A stretch of 64,000 nt of DNA from Lytechinus pictus (GCF_037042905.1 NC_087252.1:23701701-23765700), one strand, 5' to 3'. Positions 20,401 through 30,749 are shown, counted from the first letter of the stretch. A program made the numbers and translations. The notes: generated by a model not told the origin, from the sequence alone.

Positions 20401-20773
20401 GTTAACAACTGACCATGATACTGAAAGTTCCCCAGAAGACGTTATGCCAGATGTTGATGTGCCTGGAGATCCACCAGACAGAAGCCATGCCGCAGATGAT
20501 ACCCTTGCAGGTGAACCACATGAAGCTTCGGCGGACGACCACACTTTGGAAAGCTCCTCAGGAGACATTCCACCCAATGACGATGTACCTGGAGAGCCAC
20601 CAGACAACAGTCCAGCAGACGCAACAGATGGAGCAACAGCAGGGGGTACAACTAATGAACAATTACCCACTGCTACAGGAGAAACCACACCTGAAAAAGA
20701 AACTTCAGCCAGACGGTATCCCTCCCGTGACAGACGACCTGCTACATACCTGCGGGATTATTTTGTGACATGA
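17402..20773 (+). CDS. Gypsy Pol: reverse transcriptase, RNase H, integrase and acidic repeat tail
   Basis: The frame is open from 17402 (after TAA at 17399-17401) to TGA at 20771-20773. RT motifs are KKDGTKRFCIDYRQLN, the LDLASGYWQV block and LLVYLDDIIVYG near 18015. RNase H has DTDASDMGIGAVLSQ near 18465 and RTDHGSLQW near 18665. Integrase has an H2C2 finger (19148-19290), then a catalytic triad: D in LDILGP, D in HSDQGR and E in VERYNR, with 35 residues between the last two. A GPY-type motif (LGPYLVV) is near 20072. The C-terminal 150 residues carry three copies of an acidic unit built around PDVDVPGDPPD, which is unusual. Confidence 0.93.
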   Translation, partial: HLENLYQRSTEQLPEHQRKKVVALLQDFADIFAQSANDLGKTSLVQHSINTGDARPVKQPTRRHPAGQREVIDRQLGDLLTKGLVEPVSGPWSSNVVLVTKKDGTKRFCIDYRQLNEVTVKDAYPLPRIDDTLDSLSGAKWFSTLDLASGYWQVQLDEQAKLKSAFMANGGLYGWRVMPFGLCNAPATFERLMDRVLSGLTWKMLLVYLDDIIVYGETVEEELARLKIVFQRLRESGLKLKPSKCHLFRTSVVYLGHVVSADGVTTDPEKTEAIRNWPTPRSVKEVRSFIGLMSYYRRFVKGFAMVAKPLHQLTEKNREFEWTKECQEAFEELKRRLITPPILAYPSAEGRYILDTDASDMGIGAVLSQVQGGVEKVIAYASRTLHKTELNYCVTRKELLAVVVFLRQFRQYLYGRHVTIRTDHGSLQWLVHFKDPRGQFARWMEIIAEYDFDIQHRQGRSHANADGLSRKPCLQCCREDEGCVGQIMATWEVAPEPATNIGDLQREDENISPVLNAKTSAKKPLEEESASWSVKARRLLEHWEALVVTDGVLYRRWESEDGATIRRQLVVPKVMIKDIIQETHATLTGGHFGVEKSMGRARLKYYWVGMKEDFRSALRECDICARRKVHGQTRRAPLQQRISGSPMERIALDILGPLPRTDNGNKYVLVVGDYFTKWMEAYPIPDEKAETVAEKLVTEFTCRFGVPRYIHSDQGRNFVSEVFTEVCKILGVTKTRTTAYNPKSDGLVERYNRTLVDTIAAFLDMDGERNWDQFIPFATCAYRSCPQVSTGETPNMLMLGRETTMPMDWDLPPPETSEYDDQTDYSARLRNRLERAHKVARESLKTASRRQKSFYDRKVHTALYAVGQFVWLRKKTREKGRCPKLQPRWLGPYLVVTRLSDVTVRIQQSRRSKPLVVHIDRLKPYQGIRLPTWEFRPTGEDLVPENSADEESGQSSPSSANRHDTTDSPADILPDVDVPGDPPDQTPAGEDASDRPEDDTLTTDHDTESSPEDVMPDVDVPGDPPDRSHAADDTLAGEPHEASADDHTLESSSGDIPPNDDVPGEPPDNSPADATDGATAGGTTNEQLPTATGETTPEKETSARRYPSRDRRPATYLRDYFVT

Positions 20774-21090
20774 GTTTCCTACAACTTTAACCAGGACTAA
20801 GTTACCAGTTCTGAAGGATACATGATAATGAACTCAATTGCAATCTTCAAGCTTTTTACGGATACCGGACGTCAAAAATATTGACTTTTGTGGACTTTAA
20901 TCAATGCATAATTTCAGTGTTGCTTTGCATTGTATAAAAAAAGTTGTACTGAATTACCTGTTACAAGAAACTATATGACAAAGTATTTATTGTGTTTCGA
21001 AACTTAAAGTTGAAATTATGTTGTTTTGGAGTTTTTCGTTACCTTCTGTTTAGTAGTTGACAGTTTGTTATTAATTAGCTTGGGGACCAA
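20774..21090. other. Gypsy 3-prime untranslated region
   Basis: AT-rich spacer between the pol stop and the polypurine tract; no ORF and no env gene. Confidence 0.6.
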
Positions 21091-21111
21091 GCTCGAGAGA
21101 GGAGGGAGTCG
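21091..21111 (+). other. Polypurine tract of gypsy element
   Basis: GCTCGAGAGAGGAGGGAGTC sits directly against the 3-prime LTR start at 21112, as required for plus-strand priming. Confidence 0.8.
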
Positions 21112-24100
21112 TGTAACGAACTATGTTTCCGATTTAATGTCATAGAGAGCTTATAGGGTCTGTAAACGTAGACTATATGGAAATCGTATGTGTAGACGTT
21201 CTATGATTCAACGAAAATTAGCCAAAATCGCACATTTTATAAACATGTTGGAGTTGTCATGAAACCTTTTGATTAATTTATTATTAGCAAAGTTGCCTAA
21301 GCATTATCCAGTTGTTTTATTCGAGAAAGCTGGTTGATTAGCAAAGTTAATTAGGTTATTGTAGTTGTTGAAGTCATTTTAGTAACTGTTTTATCGAAGT
21401 GTTAAAAAATGCATAAATACGAGGAGTCAACTGCTATTAAGAACAATCTGTGTTACGGCCCTTTACCGTAGAGCAAATGTTGCCCTTCATCTCTTGTATA
21501 TCATTTTGCTCTGTACAATGATTTATCTGTGAGAAATTAAAGGTAAAGATCAAGCATTGAAACTACACTCTGGACTACGTTCTTATGAGTGTTATAAAGG
21601 AACAAATGATTGGTGTACGGAACGAATGCTGGTGATTGAATGGTCGACGGATGTCCGATTGACTGATAGTCCAGGATAGAAGAGGCATAACCTTGTTTTT
21701 TCATATATACAATATTATTTTATGGTTTCTTGTCAATTCGAGGGTGCTGATTACGAATCTGAATGATGCCACTCGTGTAACCTTGAGCATTTTCCGCAAA
21801 TTGGCAAAATCAAATATGGCCGCCAAAATATGCAAATTGCCCATGAAAATCATAAAATTGTATGCACATTGGCTATGAAATGCATGAAATTATGTGGCAG
21901 GAGTGAAATACTCTCTGAAAAAATAGTTTTTGACAAAATATTTATTTTCCTGATATTCAAAATGGCCGCCATAGGCCCTTGTATACTCTATTATGTACAA
22001 TATGAATAGGGAAAACTAATTTTCACAAAAATGGGCACTAAACTGCAAAAAAATCGCGATGTATGAACGAAGTAATATATGCAAATCATCATTAATAACG
22101 AGATATATCATTTATTATGTCATATATGGGAACATTGCTGTATTTTGATATCTAAAATAGCCGCCACTGGCCCGAACAGTATTGCGTACAATGGCAATGA
22201 GGGCAAAAAAATTAACAAGAGTGATCACTAAAATGCTTATTATGAAGATTAAACGAGTGGAATATACTAACTAAAAACCTAATTGTTAACGAAATATATT
22301 ATTAGTAAGCCATGTATGTGATGAATGTTGTATTTTGATATTCAAAATGGCTGCCAAAGGCCCTAAAAGTATTATGCACAATGAGAAAGAGGAGCAAAGA
22401 AATCACAAGAGTGAGCACTAAAATGCATATATATATGTGATAAATTAATGAGATACTGTCTAAAAACGTATTTTCTAACGAAATATATCATTCAGGTTTC
22501 AGGTTTGTGTTAAATACTGTATTTTGACTTTCAAAATGGCCGCCATAGACATTGACTGTATTATGTACAATGCAAAGTGGGAAACCAATATTCACAGGAG
22601 TGAGCACCATAAATGCACGTAATAGTGATCTATGAGTAAAACATTGTCTGAAAGCATAATTTATATTAAGATATCATTTATTCTGCCAGTTTGATAAATA
22701 CTGTTATTTTAAAGTCAAAATATGGCCGCTACAGGCCCTTGCGGTATTATGCACAATGTGAATGGGAACAAATCATTTCAACAGAATTTGGCTTTGTTTG
22801 GCCAAATGGTGATGTATGAGTGAAATATTGTCTGAAAACATGTTCTATAACAAAATATATCATATCTTATATAATTTAGTTGATAAATACTGTATTTCAA
22901 TATTCAAAATGGCTGCCCATATGCCCTTTTTTTGAACATTATTTGTCTCCACTCAATTTGTATATTATACGATAAGGGCCTTTGTTGGCCATTTTCAATT
23001 TAAGAAATGCAGCACTTATCACAAAAATTACACAGCATTTTGATATATCTCGTTAGAAACCATGGTTTTAGACAATAATTCACCCTTAGATCACAATTCA
23101 CAATTATGTGCAATATTTAGAGTCTAACAAAGCCAAATTCTGTCAAAATCATATGTCCCATGTTACAATGTACACAATACTTTTAGGACCTATGGCAGCC
23201 ATTTTGAATGTCAAAGTACAGCATTTATTACCTCCACGACCAATATGTGATGTATTTAGTTAGAAATCATGTTTAAGACAATATTTTTACTCGTACATCA
23301 CAGTTATATGCATTTTATGATTATCACTCTTGTGATAATTAGTTTCCATGTTCGCATGTTACGTAATTTAGTTAGGGCTTGTAGACATGGTTACTTATTT
23401 TGAATGTCAAAATACAGTATTTATCAACTATATGGCAGAAGAAATGCTATAATAATTTATATAAAAAAATATGTTTTCAAATAACATTTACTCATACAAC
23501 AGGATTATATGGATGTCATAGTAAAGCAAATCCAAATTCTTACAAAATTATATGTCCCCGTTCACATTGTAGATAATACTGTTAGGGCCTACAGGGGCCA
23601 TTTTTAATTTCATAATACAGCATTTATCTCATGCATGACAAAATAAATTATATGTCTTGCAATAAAACATGTTGTCAGACAATATTTTACTCGTAGATCA
23701 CAATTACATGCATTTGATTTTTCTTACTCGTGTGAAAATTAGTTTCTCCATTCGCATTGTACATGAGAAATATAGGGCCTATGGCAGCCATTTTGAATTT
23801 CAAAATACAGCATTTATCACATAAATGGCATTTTAACAAATATGTTTTTAGTCAGTATTCCACTCGTTTATCTTAATAATATGCATTTTAGTGCTCACTC
23901 TTGTCATTTTTTTTGGCCCCGGCCATATTATGATTGCCATTGTACATAATACTCTTTGGGCCAGTGGCGGCTATTTTAGACATCAAAATACAGCAATGTT
24001 CTCATATATGACATGATAAATGATATATTTCGTTAGTAATGATGATTTGCATATATTACTTCGTTCATACATCGCGATTTTTGCAGTTTTAATTAGTGCT

Positions 24101-24694
24101 CATTTGTGTGAAAATTAGTTTTCCCTATTCATATTGTACATAATAGAGTATAGAATGGCATATGGCGGCCATTTTGAATATCAGGAAAATAAATATTTTG
24201 TCAGAAATTATTTTTTCAGAGAGTATTTCACTCCTGCCACACAATTTCATGCATTTCACAGCCAATGTGCATACAATTTTATGATTTTCATGGGTAATTT
24301 GCATATTTTGGCGGCCATATTGGATTTTGCAAATTTGCGGAAAATGCTCAAGGTTACACGAGTGGCATCATCCAGATTCGTAATCAGCACCCTCGAATTG
24401 ACAAGAAACCATCAAAAAATATTGTATATATAAAAAAACAAGGTTTGGTCAATTCTCTATGGGGCCTATCCTGGACTATGAAATGAGACGAGAGAGGTGA
24501 TCGATTGCAATCGACGGATGATCTGACTGGAGAAACCAGAGACGACGGTTGGTGATGGTTGTTAATCAGTCTTTTCCATAAACCATCAGCAACGGTCATA
24601 TACTTTGACCAAACGAACGCAACTGACGGTCAGGCACGGTGGCATCCTGACAAGAAAACCGTGTCAGCTGAAAGTTGGATTAGAGGCCGTCACA
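21112..24694 (+). repeat. 3-prime LTR of gypsy element, split by a foldback insertion
   Basis: LTR sequence runs 21112-21666, is interrupted by 21667-24478, and resumes at 24479 (TGA, then AATGAGACG) to end GTCACA at 24694. Joining the two parts aligns to the 5-prime LTR, apart from a 65-bp extra segment near 21470-21535 absent from the 5-prime LTR. Confidence 0.88.
21667..24478. mobile_element. 2.8-kb foldback element with 3-bp duplication
   Basis: The ends TAGTCCAGGATAG and CTATCCTGGACTA are exact inverted copies, flanked by TGA on both sides (21664-21666 and 24479-24481). The arms of about 1.4 kb mirror each other around 23070. Each arm is built of about 180-bp units that contain CAAAATGGCCGCC or close variants followed by TATTATGTACAATG and a GATATATCATT block. 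There is no transposase. The arms are clearly diverged, more so than in the palindrome at 47662-51408. Confidence 0.85.
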
Positions 24695-25267
24695 ATATAT
24701 ATTTTTTTGGAGTTTTGACATTGAGGAGTGGACATTCATTTATATTTTGAATGATACGGTATGGATTGAGCAATTGCTTGGTCTGGTATATTTCCCCTGT
24801 TTTTTTTTTATAATTCAATTGCCTTTTAAGGGACCTACAACAGGTTTTTCCTTTATTTACAGTTGTAAGGGAGGAAATATGGAATATACAATCATGTTGA
24901 TAATTGCAGTTTATCAGTTTTTGTATTGATATGTCGATGTTTGCAGTTTATTATTTCAATGTTATGGCATGGAAATGCTAAGGGTGTTTCTGTTTCTGAG
25001 TTAGTAATTTACTTTTGCTATTTACATATATTTTACTTTGATACATTGTATGCACTGGTATACAATGTCTATGACAGTGATAGGCTTGTTATGTGAAAGA
25101 GTACAATTCATGCTTTCATAGGGCGTTATTTTGATAAAGGTTTTAATTATATGCTTACTAAGGATTTTTATATTGTCAGATATGTTTGTTCTGAGGATAT
25201 AGATTGAATTGAATATTATTGGTTATTTAAGGTTTTGTTACAAGACGAGAGAAGAAGAAAAGTGGTT
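24695..25267. other. 3-prime remainder of LTR element
   Basis: AT-rich non-coding sequence that resumes after the gypsy insertion. It ends in the purine tract ACGAGAGAAGAAGAAAAGTGG (25244-25265) just before the 3-prime LTR. Confidence 0.55.
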
Positions 25268-25985
25268 GCGCCAATATGTTTGTTTGTGTAATGTCGCCAT
25301 CTGCGACGGATTAATCGCCCCTTGTTCGGCCGGCGCTGTTCTGTGAGGTAAAGCCCCGGGGGGGCCACTTCCATTCACGAGTGGATACCATGCGCGACCA
25401 TGGTGTCTCGAAAAGCACCCTAAACACGTAATTTCCATATTCTGAAAATGCACCCCTTAACAAGTATTGGCGTGTGAAACCCTACCCTTAACAAGTATTG
25501 GAAACAAAACGATACTCTTGGCAAATGTTCCCTGAAATGAACCCCTAAACAAGTACAGGAATGTTTGATTGTTACGGGTCCTTCGGTCGTCGGCTTTACC
25601 TTATTGGTTTAGTACGACCCCACCTTCTACACCTCGCGCAAATCGGACTCTAAACACGAAGTGTTGGGGCAAAAAGGACATCCTTTATAAAACATTTTAA
25701 TTTTGTTTTATCATCCCCGCGAATTCTACCCTAAACACGTAATTTTCATAGCGAAATAGATACCCTTTTTTCATTATTTTTGTGTTTTTGACACCCTTAT
25801 CACGTTACGTACGTAACGTGCCCTGTCGTGAAAAAGACATCCTTTTTACGTGTTTTTTTGGTCGCGCATGGTATCCACTCGTCAATGTAAGTGGCCCCCC
25901 CGGGGGTAAAGCCCGATGAAGTTGGCTTATTAAACTGTATTATTAACTGTAACTGGCTACTCATCTTTCATTTAATTATTGTCGT
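25268..25985 (+). repeat. 3-prime LTR of LTR element with internal insertion
   Basis: Parts 25268-25356 and 25905-25985 together make about 160 bp matching the 5-prime LTR at 7833-7990. The intervening 548 bp is a separate element. Confidence 0.75.
25357..25904. mobile_element. Short TIR element with 10-bp duplication
   Basis: The ends CGGGGGGGCCACTT and AAGTGGCCCCCCCG extend inward through GAGTGGATACCATGCGCGACC and its inverse. The LTR sequence GGTAAAGCCC is duplicated on both sides (25347-25356 and 25905-25914). Internal repeats of CCCTAAACACG/CCTTAACAAGTA are present and no ORF. From memory, this end sequence is widespread in marine invertebrate genomes. Confidence 0.85.
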
Positions 25986-26468
25986 CTCATTATTAACATT
26001 AATGTAGGAAGATACCTAGTTACCAATCCATTTTACGATTTACAAAGCATTAAAAGTGTGTCCTGTTCTTAGATCCGAGCTCTATTTTTTTCGGCTCGCG
26101 CTGCCGTCAATTGTGTAGTTCTGTAACTAGAGTCCTGAAGAAAATCCCGGTGATTGGACTTATTGGTGATTGGACCCATGGCAACGATACCAAATGATTT
26201 TTAGCCGAAATGGGTTTAGACAAAGTGATAGCGAACCAACTGAAGTTAGACCAAAAGGAACGTGGGCGAAATGAGAGTAGACAAAGTAGATATTGGACCA
26301 ATTGAAAAAAAATACAATTAGACTAAATGATAATAAACAAAACGGCGATTAGACCAACTGGCTAGGCGAGATGGTAATTAGACGAAATTGTTATTGGACT
26401 AAAGTTTTTTTTTTTTTTTTTGTAAAATAATCATTGCTGGTCTTCTTTATTCATTAAACAAAATATAT

Positions 26469-27611
26469 TCACAGTGCTAACATTTGCCTCCATTTCTGGA
26501 GGGAAAAACATGGTTTTCTGGATTTCACATTTTCTTCTATCTGTAAACGATATCTTAATAGGTAAAACAAAATATTAAACAGCCTTTGAATCGTTATTTT
26601 CCTTTTAGATTCTTTTCCAGCGAAACATTTATAAATGGTATATAAAGCATAATTCAAAATTATATCTACATCATTTTTTTCTTTTGATCTAAATGAAATT
26701 CCTGATAATATATGACATGGCTGGAAATGAAAATTTGGCAAAATATATTTCTGTACATTTTCTTCAATTTTTTTCCAAAATATTATCATTATGTTACAAG
26801 AGAAAAACATATGACTGCAATCACCTTTTTGATCACAGTAAAAACATTGGTCATTTTCTTTTAATTTCCGTCTAAAAAGGTTAGCTGGTGTTGCCAAAAT
26901 ATTATACATGAACTTAAAATTAAAATTGACCAGTACATTGTCCTTAACTAACTTTAACTTAAATAACCAAACATCTGTCCAAATTGGTAAACAGTCAAAT
27001 ACTAAGGTATTACACCAAAATTCTTCTGCTCTAGATTCTTCAGTTTTTACTTGGATCAATTCATAATATATTTTCCTAACTGTCAATTTACTTAATGAAA
27101 TAATACTATCAACCAATCTAATATCATTATATACATTAACATTGGATCTAAATTCCGAATACTTCTTTTGTAATAAACTTGTATTAGAAAAAAGAGACAT
27201 GTTGCCACATAACTCAATAGCCTGTCGTATATTACGAGCATACTGACTGTACCACCTTCCGTCCTTAACTACTATTTTAGCGCTAATCTTATCTATAGGT
27301 AGAAAACCCTTATCATCCATTAAATCCCCCACAAACAAAATATCAGAGTTTATCCAATTCATATAACATAACATTTTCCCTTTGTATAAGATATCTTTAT
27401 TTAGCCAAATCATTTCTTTTTGATAATTATCCTGTATATGTGCTTGAATATTTCTTGAATAGTTATACCTTTTTAATAAGAAAAACGTTGATATCAAGTT
27501 ATGATAGAAATAAGGCATCCTGTTTTCCAAAAAACATTTGTTTTTAATATTATATTTACAATTCATAATAACTTTTATACAACCCAGTTGCTGAAACCAG
27601 TAATCAAACAT
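26469..27611 (-). pseudogene. LINE ORF2 C-terminal part (zf-RVT type)
   Basis: 380 codons. The C-terminal third has the cysteine/histidine motif CFYCDQKGDCSHMFFSC found downstream of RT in L1/Tx1-type LINEs. It is joined to the preceding RT segment only by a frameshift near 27605. It is not an independent gene. Confidence 0.75.
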
Positions 27612-28254
27612 ACATTAATTTACATCCAGGGTTTAACTCATCACTCAAATATTTACAAAGCCAAAATAAATTCAACGACGCAACTTTTGTTTCAACATCT
27701 AACATATTTAGGCCACCTTCCTCTATTGTACTTACTACATTAGTCCGTTTAACCTTTGCGGGTCGTCCTTTCCATAAGAAATTTAAAAATAGTTTATCGA
27801 GCTCCTTTACTATTTCTTTAGGACAAGAATGAACTTGTGTTGTATAAATTATTTTCGACATAATCAACGATTTTAATATTAAAATTTTCCCTCTTAACGT
27901 AAGGTTTCTCTGTTTCCATATGTGTAACAACTGTTTAATTTTTAATATTCTTTGTTCAGACCAATTCATTTCTAAACTTAAATGCTTCTTTTTGCAAAAA
28001 TAAATACCAAGAGACTTAACATAAACGTCCTCCCATAATATATTTCCAATATTATTTGTCGGATTGTCGTTTCCCAGCCAAATAGATTTTGTTTTGTTTT
28101 CATTTAAATGAATTCCAGAATATGTTTCAAAGTTTATAATGATATTAATAGCTGTATTGCCTGATATAACTCTCCTAACAAATAATGTCATATCATCTGC
28201 TAACTGCAGTATCTTAAAAGTATTATTATTTTCATGTTTGTAACCAATGCTCAA
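27604..28254 (-). pseudogene. LINE reverse transcriptase segment with ADD catalytic motif
   Basis: 216 codons containing FKILQLADDMTLF (palm catalytic motif), then GIHLNENKTKSIWLG and LTLRGKILILKSLIMSK, the thumb-side pattern of L1-clade RT. In the same frame further upstream, RT sequence including GIRQGCPLS (about 28340) is interrupted by a TAA at 28447-28449. Confidence 0.8.
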
Positions 28255-28577
28255 ACCTATGATATTATTATTTTGTCTTATCTGATTTGCAAGGGTTTCA
28301 ATGCAAAGTATAAATATTAATGTGGATAAGGGACAGCCCTGTCTTATACCCCGCGATGGCTTTATATCTCTTGTTAACCATCCATTCGTTAATATATTAA
28401 GATGGGGATCATTATATATAAGTGAAATCCATTTCCTAAAACTATCTTAAAAACCATATATCTTTAAACAAGCATCAATAAACTTCCATTCTAACGTATC
28501 GAATGCTTTCTGAAAATCGGCAAATATAATTGCACCATCGGTTTTGTTAAAAATGCTATAATCTATAACATCCTGGA

Positions 28578-30098
28578 TTATTCTGGCATTATATAAATAC
28601 CACTCCTGCCCTTGATATAACCTACTTGGTCTTCATTAATTAAATGAGTTAAAACCTTTTGGAGTCTGTTTGATAGTACTGTAGCAAGTATTTTGTAATC
28701 AGTATTAAGTAATGTAATTGGTCGCCAGTTACCCAATTTCATCGAGTCTCCACCTTTAAATAACAAAGTTACAACACCCTTTCTCTGCAAAAAACTAAGC
28801 TTACCTTTGCTATAACCTTCATTTAAACTATTTACAACAAGATCTTGTATATCAACCCAAAATTCCCTAAAAAACTCTACTGTTAATCCGTCGATACCGG
28901 GTGTTTTATTGAGACTCATTCCCTTTAACGCATTTGTGGCATCTTTAATTGAGATCAGTCCCTCGCATTCTTCGGCTTCACTACCACATAAATGAGGATG
29001 ATTTATTTCTTTAAGATACGCTTCGATCAACAACAGATCGGGATTTTGTGTTGTGTATAATGAAGAATAAAACTTTTCTACTGACTTCATAATTTTGTCC
29101 CTATGAGTTACTACTTTCTTTCCTATCTTTATCCCTGATATATATTTTTTTGTGCTATTCCTATGTTCTAAATTTAAAAAGTATGAAATATTGCTCTCAC
29201 TTTCTTCAAAATGTGTAACTCTAGACCTAACTTTTGCACCATCGCATTGCTTTTTGTAATACATATTAACCTTTCTTTGAACACTAATCATCCGTTCGTC
29301 TATCTCCGAATTACCTGCATAAAGTTGCACATGTAAACATTCTAATTCTTTTTCCAATGAAATTAATTCTTCCTTCTCGGCTTTCCTAAGCTTCTTAGCA
29401 AAAGATATAGTATAATCTTTCATTCTCAACTTACATAGGTCCCAAATATAATGAGCGTCACATTCTGTTTTAAATTCAATTTTAGTATGAGTGATAACAT
29501 TAATGACACCAGTTTTATAATCGCTGTTTTTCAGGAGTGAGTTATTCAATTTCCAGTATGAAGAGCCACGGGCAGCATTACGTGATGAATGTATTGTCAT
29601 AGTAATAGCACGATGGTCTGGACACATTGAGACCGGTTTAATGGACATATTATAAATGTAATCCACAAACTCATTTTGAACTAGCCAGTAAGCTATCCTT
29701 GATGACATATTCAGATACTTACTTCTATAGGTATATTGTTTTTTGTTTTTGTTAATTTTCCTCCATACATCAACCATCTTAATTTTTTTAACAAATTGCA
29801 TATATCCATTTGGTTTCTTATATATTGTTTTATTACCTATCACGTCAATACTTGGATCGTTAACACAATTAACATCACCTCCTATGATTAAAACATGTGA
29901 ACCAGTAGTCTTACAATCATAATTACTCATTATCTTTTCCAACTTTAAGAAAAAATATTTTTTATTCTTCTTCTCTGTCGGAGCAAAAATATTAACCAAA
30001 AATACATTTTTGTCATTTATTTTAGTATCTGTAATCAAAATCATTACGTCGTCTGATGAGTAAATCAAATTAACAGGTATTTGGGAATTCTTTTTCAC
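28578..30098 (-). pseudogene. LINE endonuclease remnant and N-terminal RT segment
   Basis: 506 codons. The first 190 resemble the C-terminal half of an APE-type endonuclease (IIGGDVNCV; SSRIAYWLVQNEFVDYI; CPDHRAITM). RT blocks follow (LNKTPGIDGLTVEFFREFW; GNWRPITLLNTDYKI; EDQVGYIKGR). The frame is lost by a one-base change near 28590. The endonuclease N-terminus is missing because of 5-prime truncation at 30115. Confidence 0.8.
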
Positions 30099-30339
30099 TA
30101 AAATTGAAACACCTCTATTGGACTATGTTGATAGTTGTTGACTAATGGTAGACAAAAGTATATCAGACCATGCGATAGTGGGGGAAAGGCAGTAGACGAA
30201 ATGGCAATAAACCGATAAATATCCATACAATGAGTAATCCTGACTTCCAAATCACTTAATTCTCTTTCTCGTGCCTCAAAATACTTAGTGAAAGCATATT
30301 TTATATCTTATCTGTAGCTCGAGTCCTGAACAAAATACC

Positions 30340-30530
30340 GCTGCGACATTATGCGTTGCGACATGTGACATTATGCGTTGACACTTTGCTGCGACATTAT
30401 GCGTTGCGACATGTGACGTTATGCGTTAGAAAAACTACGACAATATGCGTTGACTGCGACATTATGCGTCGGACGCTCTTGGCATAGTGTCGCAATCTGC
30501 GACATTATGCGTTGCTGCGACATTATCGGT
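30340..30530. repeat. CGCATAATGTCGCA array, right arm of foldback element
   Basis: Inverted counterpart of 5870-6060. The order of spacer words is mirrored (GACACTTTGCTGCGACA against TGTTGCAGCAAAGTGTC), showing that the two arms derive from one sequence. Confidence 0.8.
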
Positions 30531-30749
30531 TGTAACAACACTAGTATATTAGATTCCGTATTTAACACGCAGAGCTACCAGGAATGCTTCTAGCATTTCT
30601 TTCATTTGAATATAGGATAAAAGAGCATAATTTCCATTGGGTTTGATGCCAAGGTCGAGTTAAAACTCTATTGAGCTCCTAAAGTTATATCTTTAAAATG
30701 TTAATGTTTCTAATCAACTGTAAAACAACAGATATGGTGAATTACTTAC

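Larger units (their letters stand above)
14394..24694 (+). mobile_element. Ty3/gypsy LTR retrotransposon with both LTRs
   Basis: LTRs of about 710 bp (TGTAACG...GTCACA) bracket a primer-binding site, a repeat-bearing leader, gag, protease and pol with RT, RNase H and integrase in Ty3 order. The sequence is flanked by ATAT on both sides (14390-14393 and 24695-24698). Gag and pol are broken by frame changes and a stop, so the copy is probably inactive, though the long intact pol frame points to a fairly recent insertion. It sits in the same orientation as the older LTR element that hosts it. Its 3-prime LTR was later split by a 2.8-kb foldback element. Confidence 0.9.
7833..25985 (+). mobile_element. 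LTR retroelement (protease-encoding, no RT/integrase seen) carrying four later insertions
   Basis: Short matching LTRs enclose a leader, an acidic ORF (8146-8922), a zinc-motif plus aspartic-protease region (about 8895-9940) and a long non-coding 3-prime part. No reverse transcriptase or integrase of its own was found. The RT in the frame belongs to an inserted CR1-like LINE. A purine-rich tract at 25244-25265 just before the 3-prime LTR is the likely polypurine tract. It is interrupted by the LINE, a TTAA MITE, a complete gypsy element and a TIR element inside the 3-prime LTR. Either it is a non-autonomous derivative or its pol region was deleted. Confidence 0.65.
26402..30115 (-). mobile_element. 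5-prime-truncated L1/Tx1-like LINE with exact target duplication
   Basis: A T run at 26405-26421 is the poly(A) tail of a minus-strand insertion. TATTGGACTA is duplicated on both sides (26392-26401 and 30116-30125). The interior carries endonuclease remnants, reverse transcriptase and a C-terminal zinc region, broken by frameshifts and a stop. It is inserted in the right arm of the large foldback element, between GTCTAATA-type units. Confidence 0.88.
5862..30538. mobile_element. Large TIR (foldback) element, the outermost shell of nested insertions
   Basis: The left end TTGTTACAACCGATAATGTC is mirrored by GACATTATCGGTTGTAACAA at the right end. CAC flanks both ends (5859-5861 and 30539-30541), consistent with a 3-bp target duplication. 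The arms have two parts in mirror order. The outer part (5870-6060 and 30340-30530) is an array of CGCATAATGTCGCA-type units. The inner part (6190-6640, mirrored at 26130-26400 plus 30116-30230) is an array of GTCTAATA/GTCCAATA units. No transposase was found, so it is non-autonomous. Its present 24.7-kb length comes from later insertions (LTR element, gypsy element, two LINEs, MITEs). The original element was probably under 3 kb. Confidence 0.75.

Noticed and set aside
20176-20688. Minus-strand 170-codon serine/glycine-rich frame
   Set aside because: Shadow of the acidic repeat at the end of gypsy Pol.
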